NCBI GenBank assembly: GCA_025526915.1
Contig: JAHLKH010000025.1
Span: forward strand, 62,001 to 126,000
Source: Entophlyctis helioformis
Lineage: Eukaryota; Chytridiomycota; Chytridiomycetes; Chytridiales; Chytriomycetaceae
DNA: 64,000 nt
Direction: 5' to 3'
The notes under the pieces are model-generated. The model was not told the origin of the DNA and did no database searches. It saw only the letters and a program-made list of their open reading frames with translations. Positions 47,574 through 62,300 of this stretch are shown here, one piece after another; positions within the stretch are counted from its first letter, which is position 1, and the number at the start of each line of letters is the position of its first letter. A program made the position numbers and the translations under genes.

Positions 47574-50250
47574 ATGGTATGCCCGCACCCGTGGCGCCTG
47601 CTCTGCGGCTCTGCCGTCGCTGCGCCTGCTGCTGCGTGTCTGTCTCACGCCTGTCTGTCTGTCTCACGCACGTCTCACGCCCGCCCGCTCCAGGTCGTCC
47701 TCGCTGCCTCCATCTGCACAAAGGCCGGCAAAGGTACCGCCCACTTGTGCCTGTCTGTCTGTCTGCCTGCCTGTGCCTCTGTCTGCCTGTGCCTGCCTGC
47801 CTGCCTGCCTGTGCCCGCCCGCCCGTTCAAGCCAGCGCCGCCACTGCCAGCACCCGTCGCGGATGCGAGGCGTCTGCTGTTGCGCCGAGCGACGCTTGCA
47901 CAGTCAACGGCGCAGGCACAGGCACGAACGCCCGCACAGCCAGATCCACGCCACACTTGCCACTCACCACGACCACAACCACAACCACAACCACTGCACC
48001 TGCGCCTGCACCCACCAGCCGTGCTCTCGCGCCAGTTTGTCGAAATGTCTCGCTCGCGCATCGAGGGCCTGATCGCCTCGTTCCCCAAGCTCATCGGCGC
48101 CAGCGACCAGCACACGTACGTCGAGACCGACTCGGTCCGCTACGTCTACCAGGTACTTTTCTTGCCTTTCTTCTCTTTCTTTCCATCTTCCCATCTTGCC
48201 TGCCCTTTCCTTGTCGGCTCTCCTTCCGCGACACTCACCATCGCCCTCGTGTCTGCAGCCGCTCGAGAGCCTGTTCATGGTCCTGGTCACCACCAAAAAC
48301 TCCAACATCCTGCAGGACATTGACACCCTGCACCTGTTCGCCCGCGTCGTGTCAGAGTACTGCCGCTCCAACGACGAGCGCGAGATTGCCAAGCAGGCCT
48401 TTGACCTGCTGCTCGTCTTTGACGAGATCATTGCCCTGGGTTACCGCGAGAACGTCAATCTCGGCCAGATCCGCACCATCTCGGCCATGGAGAGCCACGA
48501 CGAGCGTGTGCAGGCTGAGATTGAGCGCGTACGTGGCTGCGCGCTCTTGCTTTGCATGGCTTTGCGCGGCTTTGCTTGCATGGCTTTGCGTGAACGCGCC
48601 GCGTGCGTTGTTGCTGACACTTGCTGCTGGGATGAATGGCTGGACAGACCAAGGAGAAGGAGGCCAAGGAGGAGCTCAAGCGCAAGGCCAAGATGCTCGA
48701 CCAGCAGAGACGCGACATGGCAAAGAGCGGCTATGCACCCAGATCGGGCTATGGCGGCTTCGGTGCTGGCGGTGCTGGCGGCGGCGGCGGCAGCGGTGGA
48801 TTCTCCAGCGGTGGATCTGGTGGCTATGGTGCTGGTGCAGGCGTTACCAGTCCTGGATCCGGACCTGGAACTGGCGGCTTCTCAAGCACGGCCAGTGTTG
48901 GTGCTGGATATGGACAGGCTTCCGCTGGATACGGGCAGCAGACGTCGGGCAGCTTTGGTGCGCAAACCAGCGCGCCTGCTCCCAGGTTTGTGATTCGCCG
49001 AGGCACACATCTATGCCCATCGTGGATGGAATGGCTGACGCTTGAGTGCGACTCCGCAACCACAGTGCGCCTGCCACCATGGCACGCGGCATGCAGCTTG
49101 GAGGCAGCAGCGCTCGCCAGAACGTGGTGCTCGACAGCATCAACGCGTTCGAAGGCATCCAGAAGCCTGCTGCCGCGCCATCTGCTGCTGCTCCTTCTCA
49201 AGCACATGCTGCTCCTGCAGCTGCTGTGCGCCAAGAAAGGTGACTTCTGGCCGTTTGCTGATCGGCCTTTGCATGCCAACCGACGGCCAAGCGGCTGACC
49301 AATGACTTGGTCCAGCGTGCACCTTGTGGTCGAGGAGAAGATCTCCGTCACAGCCAACCGCGACGGCGGCATCCAGGGCGTCGAGGTCAACGGCAGCATG
49401 ATGCTCAAGATCAACGACGCTGCTGCTGCCCAAGTGCGTCTGAGCGTGTCCCATGCCAGCGACCCCAACCTCCGCTTCACCACACACCCCAAGGTCGACA
49501 AGGACCTCTGGGCCTCCAACTCGGTCATTGGCCTCCGCGACCCGGCCGGCGCATACCCCGTTGGCCAGGCGCTTGGTATCCTCCGCTGGAAATCGTCGTC
49601 GCGGTCCGAGTCCGACGTGCCGCTGACCATCAACTGCTGGCCGTCGCCGACGGGCAACGGTGCGTGCGACGTCAACATCGAGTACGAGCTCCAGAACACG
49701 CGTCTGGAGCTCCACGACGTCGTCATTAGCATTCCCTACCCGTACGTCTCCCTTATCTCGTCTCCAGTTTTCGTCGATTGTCTAGCAGCGTTCTATCGCC
49801 GGGCTGACTGACTGTTGTGGTCTCCATTCGTGCTCGTGTTTGTGCTTGTGGTGTGGGCTTGAGCAGCGGCAACAACCCGCCCACAGTCGGCGATGTCGAG
49901 GGACACTACCAGATCGACCGCCAGAGACGCGTTGTGGTGTGGTCGCTGCCGCTCATTGACACCTCCAACTCGTCTGGCGTGCTCGAGTTCCAGGTCGCGA
50001 GCGAGGACGTCTCTGCGTTCTACCCGATCCAGGTTGCATTCAGATCAACGCAGCTGCTCAACCCCATCCAAGTACGCATCGCGTTGTTGGGATACTGGAT
50101 TGCTGCTAGTTTGATTGGGTGGTGGTGGTGGTTGACGCTGTGTCTGTGTGCTTGTGTGAATAGATTGCTGGCGCGGCGACGGCAGACGGCGGTGCTCCGC
50201 GGTTCTCGGTCGAAAAGTCGCTGCAGACGGATGCCTACCAGGTCGTCTAA
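47574..50250 (+). CDS. RET2: Coatomer delta subunit (delta-COP, Ret2)
   Basis: Mu-like chain of the COPI coat used in Golgi-to-ER retrograde transport. Nine exons are inferred: 47574-47576, 47694-47733, 48019-48152, 48259-48528, 48648-48985, 49066-49239, 49316-49741, 49867-50071 and 50164-50250, 558 residues. Exon 1 is the ATG alone, spliced to [13 protein letters not shown]. Seen: longin domain ([54 protein letters not shown]), a charged helix and Gly/Ser linker, then the mu-homology domain ([40 protein letters not shown]) to the terminal stop after TDAYQVV. Intron 2 is rich in CTGT/CTGC repeats. The start lies 101 bp from the divergent BABAM1-like ATG. Confidence 0.95.
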
Positions 50251-50435
50251 TCGCGTCCGTCTCTCGCAGACTTTCCCACTTTTCCCTTTTTGTCTCGCTC
50301 ATGCCTTGTGGCGTAAGCTCCCAACCCCTGCCCCGTACACGCACACGCACACGCACACGTCCAAATGAATATTGGGACTCAGGCAAGTATATATGTATGT
50401 ACTGAAAGAAACGAGTGATGCGAGTGATGTGGCGG

Positions 50436-51911
50436 CTACTGGATCGACCCAGCCGACGCCTGGTGCAACCGCACGCCGGCATACTTGACGCCAGTCACGA
50501 GCCTGGAGAACGACTGTCCGTAGCGTCTCCGCATGTGCAGCGGTATGGCCGTGTCGACGACACCGCCCTCGCCGCCCTCGCCCCCAACAAACACCGTTAC
50601 GACGGTCGACAAGAACAGGTCAAGGTCTGTCGACGACCACCCGTAGCTCACACACGGGTCAACGACTTTCTCCTGCAGCGTCGCAAACAGATCGCGTACA
50701 TCCTTGCTGTTGGTGAGACTCGCACCGAGCGTCAGGATATTGCGCAGGAGCACCTTGAACGCGTTGGTGGCGGGCGACGGCCGCTCCATGATATGCGGGT
50801 GGCCAATCTGCGCCAGGTGGGCCACCGTCGCCGACCGCAGCTGGTCGAGCGTGTCCTTTGAATTGTAGAGAACGGACTTGAGGTCGCGCGAGTCCTGCGC
50901 GAGGTTGGCGTCGAGCTCGTCGAGCACCGACGCGGGCGATGCTGTAAAGTACTGGATGAATATGGACGCGGCTGGCGAGGAGTGGGCACCGCATGTGCAT
51001 CGAGTGAGCGACAAGTGTGGCAATGACCAGGAATCTAGGGAACAATCGATCGATCGATCGGCCAGACAAAACGAGCACACTAACGAACCGTATTCAAAGT
51101 CCGAGAACCGCAGATGCGCCAGCCGCTTCTTGGACGTCTCGAACCTGTAGTTGTTGATAAAGATGATGTTGGCGTACTGGAACGACAAGGCGGGCGGCAG
51201 CAGGAAATCGCGATGGATGATGGTGACCATGTCGCCGTCCGAGTCCTCGACGCGCTTGATGATGCGCTTGAGGTTGTCAAACATGCGGCGACACCCGATG
51301 ATGGGCATCTTGGTCTTTTGGCACACATCGTCGAGCTCCTTGCGCACGCGGGACGTCAGCTTCTTGCCGAGGATCTCGCGCATGACGCGCTCGTTGAAGC
51401 CGTAGTAGGACTCGATGAGGAACTGCTTCGTCGACGGCGGCAGCGGAAAGAGCGGCTGGATGTGCAGCTGGCGTGGCTGGTGCAGAAAGTCCTCGAGGAT
51501 CTCAAAGTTGCGGTATTGCGTGTAGACGTAGTGCGTGACTTGGTTGAGCTCGGGCTGCGGCGTGCCAAGTGCTGCTGCGCGCTTTCTGTGCTGGTTGTAT
51601 GTGACGTTGACGGCATGGTCGACTGCGGGCAGCAAGCGTTGCAGGTGATGCCGTTGGTGCCGCAGTCGCAGTCGCAGTCGCAGTGGCGGTTGCAGTTGGG
51701 CGTCGTATCCGAAGCATGGCCACACAAGTCAGCGACTGGCCGGGCGACAGCGCCAAGGGCAAGCAGACAGACAGCTAGACAAGCAGACAAGGCAGGCAAG
51801 CAGGCAAGCAGGGCAGACACCGCACACACCGACCAGGCCCATGAGCCACATGTGCCAGAGCGCCTTGTCGATGGCTATTGTGTTGGAGAAGAAGGCGGTG
51901 AACTCGTTCAT
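50436..51911 (-). CDS. FIBP-like protein (acidic FGF intracellular-binding protein family)
   Basis: Three exons are inferred: 51830-51911, 51089-51622 and 50436-50971, 383 residues against roughly 360 in animals. The match is strong across the middle: LIESYYGFNERVMREILGKK, then LDDVCQKTKMPIIGCRRMFD, NLKRIIKRVEDSDGDMVTII, NIIFINNYRFETSKKRLAHL, and near the end TNSKDVRDLFATLQEKVVDP. The N-terminus MNEFTAFFSNTIAIDKALWH also has the family pattern. FIBP was named from an FGF1 interaction in animals; its conserved cellular role is not settled, so no function can be assigned here beyond family. The long intron 1 holds CTGC and GACTGC repeats. It is convergent with RET2 (186 bp between stops) and divergent from TFB4 (85 bp). 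Confidence 0.9.
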
Positions 51912-51996
51912 GTGTGCGGTGGCCGTGGCTGTTGTCGTGCGTCGGGTTGGACGTTGCGTTGTCGAGCCTGAAGCCAAGATCGCCAACGGAAGCAAT

Positions 51997-53433
51997 ATGC
52001 TAGCCGCCTCGGGTGCGCTGCCTTTACGCCTGCCTGCCTGTGGATGGATGGCCTGCTTGTGGATAGCGGCAAGACGTGCACACACAGATACAGGTGCATG
52101 CGTCCTTGGATGTGCACCGTGCGCTGACACCGGCCGGCCGGCCAACGGACTGACGGACAGAGCAGCAGAGCCTGCTGGCGCTTGTCGTGGACCTGAACCC
52201 GCTCGTGTGGGCATCCGGCATGGTCGGCCAAGACGGCCCGTACCCGGCCCACGCCGAAGCCCAGCAGCAGGCAAGCCGCGGTGCCGCACTCCTGCAGCGC
52301 ACCATCGACCAGCTGCTGGTGCTCGTCAATGCACATCTGGCCCTGCGCCATTCCAACAGGCTGGCCGTCATCACGTCCACGCCGTCGCGCAGCGAGATCA
52401 TCTATCCAGCGCCGGCTGCTCCTGCTACTACTGCCCCTGCTGCTCCTGCCCACGCATCTGCCCAGCCGGCTGCAGACCAGGATGTGCCGATGGAAGATGC
52501 TGCCAGATCTGCTGCGGCTGCGCATCCAAAGAAGCCTGCCAACGTCTACAAGCAGTTCTTTGATGTCGACAACCATGTCGTCAAGCGTCTCAAGCAGTTG
52601 GCAATGGACGAGTCTGCCAACAGCGACAGCCAAGGTTGTGCGGGCCGTGATCACACCACCAGATCTGCAGCACGGGACGGCACTGACCCTCGTCTGCGTC
52701 TGCAGGTGTGCGGCCATCGCGTCTGGCTGGCGCATTGTCGCTCGCACTCTCATGTAAGCGCATTGTAGCATAGCCGCCAACGCGCAGCACTGACCACTCG
52801 CGGATCTTGGCTCTTGGCTCTTGGCGCAGATATCAACAAGGCACGCTCGGTATCAGGGCCAGATCTGCAGTCGCGCATCCTGGTTGTCTCGGTGTCGCCC
52901 GACGGTCCGGGCCAGTACATTCCCATCATGAACTGCATCTTTGCGGCACAGAAACAGGGCACGCCCATCGACGTGTGCCGGCTTGTCAAGGGCGGATCCG
53001 TGTTCCTGCCCCAGGCTGCGCATATCACGGGCGGCATCTATTTGGAAGCGCTGCAGCTCGAGCATCTGATCCAGCACCTGCTTGTAAGTCGCGGTGCTCC
53101 ATGGATCCCAAGTGTAGGCCCAACTGCAAGCTGACGCCATGCGCACTGCAGCACGTGTTTCTGCCCGACACCGAGACGCGCAAGATGCTGTGTCTGTCCG
53201 GCAACGACGAGATTGACTTTCGCGCATCGTGCTTCTGCCACAAGCGCAACGTCGACGTGGGCTACGTGTGCTCGGTCTGCCTGTCCAGTGAGTTTCTGCG
53301 CGTCGGTGCCCTGTGGTGAGCGTGGCTGCCAAGCAGCGTGACTGACGGCCTCTCTGCAGTTTTCTGCTCCGTCCGGCCCGAGTGCTCGACGTGCCAGACC
53401 AAGTTCATCCCGTCTGCGACGCCGCTGTCGTAG
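51997..53433 (+). CDS. TFB4: TFIIH core subunit Tfb4/p34 (GTF2H3)
   Basis: Structural subunit of the TFIIH core used in transcription initiation and nucleotide excision repair; partners p44/Ssl1. Six exons are inferred: 51997-52012, 52161-52634, 52706-52753, 52830-53083, 53152-53287 and 53360-53433, 333 residues. Seen: a vWA-like domain (SLLALVVDLNPLVW, NRLAVITSTPSRSEIIYP), a low-complexity Ala/Pro insert, LAGALSLALSYINKARS, SRILVVSVSPDGPGQYIPIM and NCIFAAQKQGTPIDVCRL, and the C-terminal C4 zinc motif built from ASCFCHKRNVDVGYVCSVCL and CSVRPECSTCQTKF. The first exon is only 16 nt. Its start was chosen because MLAAS-EQQSLLALVVD joins in phase. Confidence 0.94.
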
Positions 53434-53483
53434 CGGCTGTGCAGCCTGGTGGAGCGGCCTGCCAATAAAGTGCACGCTTGTTC

Positions 53484-55313
53484 ATGTTCTGGTGCAAGCG
53501 GAGGCGATGGCTGCTGGTTTCCGTCGGATCTGGAAACGATGCATGCGGTTCGAGGGGCTCGGTGCATCCATGGCCGCGGCCTTGTCAGCGCTGCATCGGG
53601 CAGCAGCAGCCAGCAGCAGCAGCAGCAGCAGCAGCATCGGCAACAGCAGCAGTAGGAGCAGCAGCACGCAACGCATGGACACCGTCAAGAGCAGCAGCGA
53701 CTCGCCAGGGCCTGTTGCAGGCCGCCCGCCGCTTCTCCGCCACGCCGGCCAGCAGCAGCATGCCAGAGAGCTCGGGCGAGAGCGCCGGCAAGCATCCGCC
53801 GTCGTCGCCCGTCTGGCTGGCCAGCCCCAAGATCGAAGAGTACGCAGAGAAGCCGCTCAACCTGGTGACGCTCGAGTACCTCATGACGCTCGGCCGCGAG
53901 CGAGACATCCGCGGCTGCGCCGCCGTTGTGCGCCACGAGCTGCCCATCCGTCTGGCCCGGCGAGTGCGAGGTTCGTGTGTCTGCCCAAGATAAGCTTATC
54001 TGGCGAGGGTCCACACGCACTCACATGTGAATGTGCACTTGAACACATGCGCAGCCATCCAGCGGCTGCCGTTCATCGTCGGAGTCAATCCGTGGATCCG
54101 CAGCGTGTACGAGCTGTACAGAGACTCGTTTGAGCGGCTGACGGCGCTGCCTGAGCCGCAGACGGACGCGGATCTCAAGGCTCTGGCCGACACGCTCGCC
54201 GAGCTGACCGAGTCGCATCAGACCGTCGTTCCCTGGCTCGCCAAGGGTGGGTCTGCGCGCGCCTGTATCTGCGCTTGTGTCTGTATGCGTGTATGCTGAA
54301 AGGACAGCCGATGGACGCCTGCTCATCACGCCCGCGTGCCACAGGATTCATGGAGTGCGGCAAGTACATGGACAAGATCCAGGCACGGGAGTTTCTGGAC
54401 GGCATGATCCATGCGCGCATCGGTATCCGAGGTATCCCACACTCTCCACTGCGCTGATCTCACTCGCCCCCATACGCCGCCACTCATCTCGCCGCCCTCT
54501 GCGACCGCAGTGATTGCCGAGCACTACCTTTCGCTCCAGACAGCCCGCGAGGCGTGGATCGGCGTCGTCAACACGCAGGTGTCGCCGTCGAGCATCATCC
54601 GCTCCACCTGCTCGTACGTGCAAGAGCTCTGCGAATACAACTATGGCGCCTCGCCCGACTACGACATCATTGGCCACACGGACACGCGCATCGCGTACAT
54701 CTCGGTGCACATGGAGTACATCTTCATGGAGCTGCTCAAGAACGCGATGCGCGCCACGGTCGAGTACTCGGGCCGTATCGGGCGGCTGGAGCATCCGGCG
54801 GTCGAGATTGCGATTGCGAGTGCGGCCGGCGGTGTTGTCGTGCGCATTCGTGACCAGGGCGGCGGCATTCCGCGGCATGGTGGGTCCAGTGCTGCGTGCC
54901 GTGTTGCAGCGTGGCGTGTTTGTGTACTGATGGACGAGGCGGTGCTGGTGCAGACCTTGACCGCGTCTGGGAGTACAGCTACACGACGGTTGAAAAGTAC
55001 GACGACAAGGACGAGGGAATCTTTTCGACTCAGGCACGCATGAACATGCAGCAGGGTGTCGGCGGCCCCATTGCTGGCCTCGGATTCGGTCTGCCCATGT
55101 CGCGCATCTACGGTACGGCGGCGTCTGCCACTGGATTGATGGGAGTGGAACTGTCCGCATGCTGACCCACTCACACATGCTGCCGCTCACTCGCCCACAG
55201 CACGGTACTTTGGCGGCTCGCTCGAGTTCCGCAGTCTCATCGGGCACGGCACCGACGTGTTTGTGCGTTTCCCGAGCATCTCGCAGCAGGTCGAGTCCAT
55301 CGTCAAGATCTGA
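53484..55313 (+). CDS. Mitochondrial BCKDK/PDK-family protein kinase
   Basis: GHKL-fold kinase that phosphorylates and inactivates a mitochondrial 2-oxoacid dehydrogenase E1. Six exons are inferred: 53484-53970, 54055-54246, 54345-54431, 54511-54879, 54954-55112 and 55201-55313, 468 residues. Seen: VVRHELPIRLARRVRAIQRL with the H-box histidine and PFIVGVNPWIRSVYELYR (closer to branched-chain kinase than to PDK), N-box YIFMELLKNAMRATVEY, G1 RIRDQGGGIPRHDLDRV, G2 GLGFGLPMSRIYARYFGGSL. The N-terminus is Ala/Arg-rich with a (CAG)n stretch and a QAARRFSA site typical of mitochondrial presequences. The exact start is uncertain: 53484 keeps one frame, while an ATG at 53507 is in another frame. AATAAA follows the stop closely. 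Confidence 0.92.
53600..53655 (+). repeat. CAG/AGC trinucleotide repeat in kinase presequence
   Basis: Imperfect CAG run coding Ala, Gln or Ser depending on frame, inside the presumed mitochondrial targeting region of the BCKDK-like gene. Such a run is a likely spot for length errors and complicates choice of the start codon. Confidence 0.7.
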
Positions 55314-55492
55314 AATAAACAGCTCGCTGGCATTCATTGCGTCTGTGTGCTGCACGCTGAACGCTGAACGCTGCACGCCTCACCGATCGCCAATCTGCTG
55401 GCGCTCAATCGACGAGCACCCGCTTCAGCCACACGTGTCAGCCATGCAAACCAACACTGCCAGCAACGCCAGGCAGAGCCCGGCAAAGCGAC

Positions 55493-58400
55493 TTACTCGG
55501 GTCCCTTCTCCACACGGTAAAAGTAGTCGACAAAATCGCTCATGCCCATGAGCTGCATAAACTCCTCGTCGTGCGTGATCACAATCAGCTGGAAGTTGGT
55601 CTGCGACCGTCGGTTCTCAATGATCCTGTCCCACACCATCCATGCCAGCGTCAGCACCATGCGCAGCATCAAACCCGCCCCACACGCGCGCGCATGTCTG
55701 GATCTCACTCGGCAAGTGACTCAGCCAGGGACTCGATGTTCTCGCGGTCAAGGTTGGTGGTCGGCTCGTCCAGTGCAAGGATCCCGCAGTTGACGCAGAA
55801 CGTCTCGGCGAGCGCAAGACGGATGATGATCGATGTGAGAACCTTTTGTCCAGCCGAGCACCGCCCCCTCATATCCAGTTCCGTGTCTCCCTTGACCATG
55901 ACGACCTGCGTGCGCATGCCGCGTCAGCACACAGCCGCACACTCACACTCAATCGCTCCACCACGCACAGCAACACTCACCCGGTAGTTGTACGATCGCG
56001 TGCCCGTTTCCTTCTCGGGATCCCAGCGAATCTCAATCGTGTCAATGTCAGACCCGCGGTATGTCTTGGTCCACAGCTCACGGATGATCTTGTTGATCTC
56101 CTCCATCTTGTGCTGGTGGTGCATCATGATCGCGCGGTCGAGTGCGCGCGCATACACGTCGAGGTCATTGGCCGTCTTCTCGGCAAGCTGCAGCTCAATG
56201 AGCTTGTCCTGGAACTGCAGGTCGACGTCGCGGTAGTCGGCTCGCAGCTCGGCTTCCAGCCGCCGCGCGTTCTCTTCGAGCTGCTTCTGCTCGCCCACGA
56301 GCTGAGCCCGCTCGCCCACAAGCCGCTCGTGCATGCCCTTGAGCCGCGTGTACTGGCCGTTGATTGTCGACACGTCAATGAGCCGCATGTCTGCTTCGAT
56401 GCCCTGGATTTGCGTCTCGAGTGCCTGCTTGTCGGCCTGCAGCTGCCGCAGCTTGAGGTTGTCGTCAATCGTGCGATGGAGCACCTGCACCTCGGACCGT
56501 TGCTTGGACATGCGGTCGAGCTCGGTCGCCACTCCCGCGAGCACTTCCTTGATCTCCTCGGACTGCTGCTGCAGTGCCTCGGTGTCGCGCTGGCACTGAC
56601 CAAACTGCGCATCGCCGCCCATCTCTTCGTATCTGTCCCAACACACACACAGACGGTAAGATCACGCCGCTCTCAATGCAACGATGCAGGAAACATCCAA
56701 CCTGAGAAGCTCGCGTTGGACAGACACGACACGATCGAGCGACTGTGACAGACGAGTGACGCCGCTCTGGAGCTCAGCCTCCCTGGTAAGCGTCTCGTTG
56801 CGTTGTCGCACAAGCATCTGGTCGAGTCGCTCATGCTCGGGGCCAATCGCCTGAGCCTGGGCATCCACATCTGCAACAGTCCTTTCAATATGCGCAATCT
56901 CGTTCCGTATGTCAGCAATCTGCTGTGTGATCTGGTCGCGCTCCTTGAGGACACGGTGCAGTTGCTCGATCCTCTCCCGTGCATCGCGCACACGGTTCTC
57001 TCGCATCTGTGCATCCCGCTGGCGATTCTGCTTCTCTTCTTGCAGGCTGTCGGCCGCCTCCTTGATGGCTTTCCTGTTATTGCATTCACGCCAAGACTGT
57101 CAGGCACTGCACCATCTCTGCACAGCACACGTGTCAACACATACTGCTCGCTTTGGATGGCCTGCAGCTCGCTCTGTAACACATTGACGTTCTTGACAAT
57201 GCCGGTGCTGCCGAGATCGCGGGTTAAGCTGGCCAACTCACGCTCAAGACCGACCGTCTCGCTGTTGAGTCTGGCAATCTCGTCCACGCGGGCCTTGAAC
57301 GTCGCCATCTCGGTGTGCTCAGCAAACAGCATCGACGTCACATCCGAGACTTCGTCCACACGCGCCTTTTGCGTCTCAAGGTCCGCTTGCAGCTGAGCAA
57401 CCTTGGCCTCGGCCTCGGGCACGTCGCGCGTGCGGAGACGCTCGCAGTCGCTCCAGCTGCCCTGGAGACTGACTAACTGCTTGACACGTGCCTCGGATTT
57501 GCGCAGCCGATCTTCAGCGCTCTTGATCGCGGCCGGCACTCGGTCCATCATCGACTGGAGCTGTGCACATCCATGGCAAGCAGCAAGCAGCCAGCCGTCA
57601 GAGCCACACCAATGCACAAGACGACAGCGAAGTGTAAGTCCAGCCAGACATACTCTTGCTAAAAACTTTTCAAGCTCGTCGTCATGGTCAAAGCCGCGCG
57701 AGCACAGTGCGCATGCCTTGGTGCTCCTGCCCTTGGCCAAGTACTTGACATAGGTGATCTTGACGCTGTTCATGGAGGCAACCTCGTCACGCTCAGCCAG
57801 AACGTCCGCCTCGGCATTGTCCTTTGCAGTCATGTAGTCTGCTCCTCCACAGACTTGCACGATGCGGTCCATCTTGGCCTGCAGCTCGCCCTTGCACGCA
57901 GTCAGCCGTTGCATCTGGTCAGCGAGACTGAGCTGTGTGGCACGTAACAGTCCAGCTGCCTCGGTCTGCTGGCGCTCGGCGTCCTTGAGCTGTGTTTGCT
58001 TGGCAGACACCAGGCGATCCACCTGGCTCGGCGCAGTCTCCCATCGCGGCTGGCTGCCCAGATATGTGCTGATCTCGGTACTCGCCGATGCAATCGCAGC
58101 ATCACGCATCTCGCGCTTCTTGTCCAGATCCGCCTTCTTGGCATCCAGACGTGCCTGGATATCCAGCTGCTTGACTGCCGATGCAATGTCTTTGCTCTTG
58201 ATGCCAGCCTGTCGCTCGCACTCGCTTGCCTTGAAGGACAGCTCGCGCAGCTCGGCCTCGATCTTGGGGTCGGCAAGCATGGCTCGTGCCTTGGCCAGCG
58301 CTGTCTCCTCTGCAGCAACATCTGCCGCAGCCGAATCCATCTCGTTCTGGCTGACGTGGATAGCGAGCAGCTTGGACTCGGCTTCGGTAATGCGACGATT

Positions 58401-60086
58401 GGCTGATCCAATCTGGGCGAGATAGTGGCGCTTGGATTCGCCGAGGGTCGATATCTGCATGCGAATCGTTTGGATCTGTTCGACAAGAGCAGACTCTTTG
58501 GCTTTGGCATCCGCCTTGAAAGCCCCATGGGCATCTTGGCGTGCCTGTACGTCTGTGCGCAAAAGGCTGACAAAGCGCTGGATGTCGAGTTGGCTGAGAT
58601 GGCCCGTGTCAAAGCCGGTGTACCGGTTCTCGTTGATAATCTCAACAGCGATGGTGGTGCGCTCTTCCAAATGGCGCAGATAAGCGTCGCGCTCTGCTTC
58701 AAGCTGCCCACGGCGCTTGTGCAGAGCCGAGATCTGGTCAGCGACAGTCGCCATGTCGGTGTTGAGCTGTGTCTTTTGGCCCTCAAGCTGCTGCTGCTGT
58801 TGCTCGTGTGACTCGAGCGAATGGATGTACTGGTCCAGCAGCTGGTGCAGCTCCTCGTCACTCTCTGTTCCATCACAGCGTTGGTCAGTCGGAGCAGTCA
58901 GCGACAAGGTGCTGGCAAGCAAAGGTTTGGCAGCAGCAGCAGCAGCAGCAGCAGAATGCACACCTTGGTAGATCTCGAGATTGCTGGACATTTCCTGGAT
59001 GCGGGTCGTCAGCAAGCCAAGCTCGTGCCGTACTTGCACGCGCTTGTTTGTCAGGTTTGCAACGGTCTGCTGCTGCTCGAGAATACCAGTCATCTCCGCG
59101 ACAATGCGGTCGATCTCGCCGCCGTCAAGCGCATCGATGCGGCCACGGATCGTGCCAATGTGGTTCAGAGTCTCGCGCAGCGTGTCTCGCACCTTGCGAG
59201 CCTTGTCTTTGTTGGCGCGGTAGAACGTCAGGTCGCGCTCGTGGCCCTTGGCGGTCAGACCCATGGTCTTTTTCTGGTCGCGCAGATCGACGAGCACCTT
59301 TGTGTAGCGGGTCGAGGCGAAGATCTCGTCAAACTTCTTCTTGAGAACGGCCGGCTCGGACAGCGGCCAGAACGAGTCTTCCTGGTGGCAAAACACCACG
59401 TGGTCGAGGATCGCTTTGGAGACGCCCAGGTGCGGGCCGAGCTCCTCGTCGATGGCGGCACAGCGACTGCTGAGATCGTGCGACTCGCCAGTGCGCGGAT
59501 CACGGATGGAGAGGGTCGAGTCGAGGGTGCGCTGCGAGATCTTGGACTGTTTCTGTGTGACGGCGAGGGATCGCACGCAGGTGACCTGCTGGTTCCTGGC
59601 GTTGCGAAACCGCAGCCGCACCTGCGCCTTGACCTCTGACACACGGGCGAGCTTGGACGTGCGCGGTGCCGTGTCAGCGACGATGCCGGCGTGACGGCGA
59701 ACGTGGCCGTGCACGCGCTCACCTTTGGGTCGTAGATGAAGGCGCCGTTGCGCGAGTTTGGGGGCAGGTCGCCGGTGGTGGCGTACTTGAGACACTCGAT
59801 GATGGTCTGCAGGGGCCGGTGAGCAGCATCAGCCAGCCCTGTCTCACGCATTGCCAGACAGGCAGACAGTCACAGGTGCAGACTTGCCGTCTTGCCAGCG
59901 CCGTTGTGTCCGACAATCAGCGTCAGCGGCGACGTGAACTCGAGCGTCTCGGCCCGGTCCGGCCCAAACGACCGCACGCCCCTGCGAGACAATCGCAGGC
60001 AGGAGCGTCAGGCCCGTGTCTGGTGCATGTCCCATGCATGTCTCACGCATGTCTCACTGGATGCTGAGCTTGTCGAGCGTCGCCAT
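55493..60086 (-). CDS. RAD50: DNA double-strand-break repair ATPase Rad50
   Basis: SMC-like ATPase of the Mre11-Rad50-Nbs1 complex. Ten exons are inferred: 60058-60086, 59888-59981, 59723-59806, 58964-59633, 57654-58864, 57145-57560, 56702-57073, 55981-56632, 55709-55905 and 55493-55625. They total 1,285 residues with no frame break. Seen: Walker A GHNGAGKT followed by [17 protein letters not shown]-loop region VIFCHQEDS-type [15 protein letters not shown], long coiled coils, zinc hook CALC, signature RCSAGQKV, Walker B and D-loop [20 protein letters not shown], and the H-loop VITHDEEF. The intron right after the Walker A GKT (59807-59887) has a GC donor (GCAAGT). Intron 4 includes a GCA trinucleotide run (about 58931-58954). 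The start is 57 bp from divergent RPT3. Confidence 0.97.
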
Positions 60087-60143
60087 CGGGATGGCTTGAG
60101 TCGATGGGCAGATTCGACCTTGAAGGCAAACCCAAAACGACAA

Positions 60144-62144
<2,001 letters not shown>

Positions 62145-62300
62145 TCTCCTGGGCTCATCCCGATCCCACCCTTCCGTCTGTGCGTCCTCTTGTGCTGACT
62201 CTCTGCCCACGTTCCCCCCCTCCCACTCGCGAATGAACGTGGGTGCCAGCCAATGACATGCTCATGTACATGGTGTATTGCCGGATGTGGCGGGTAACGG

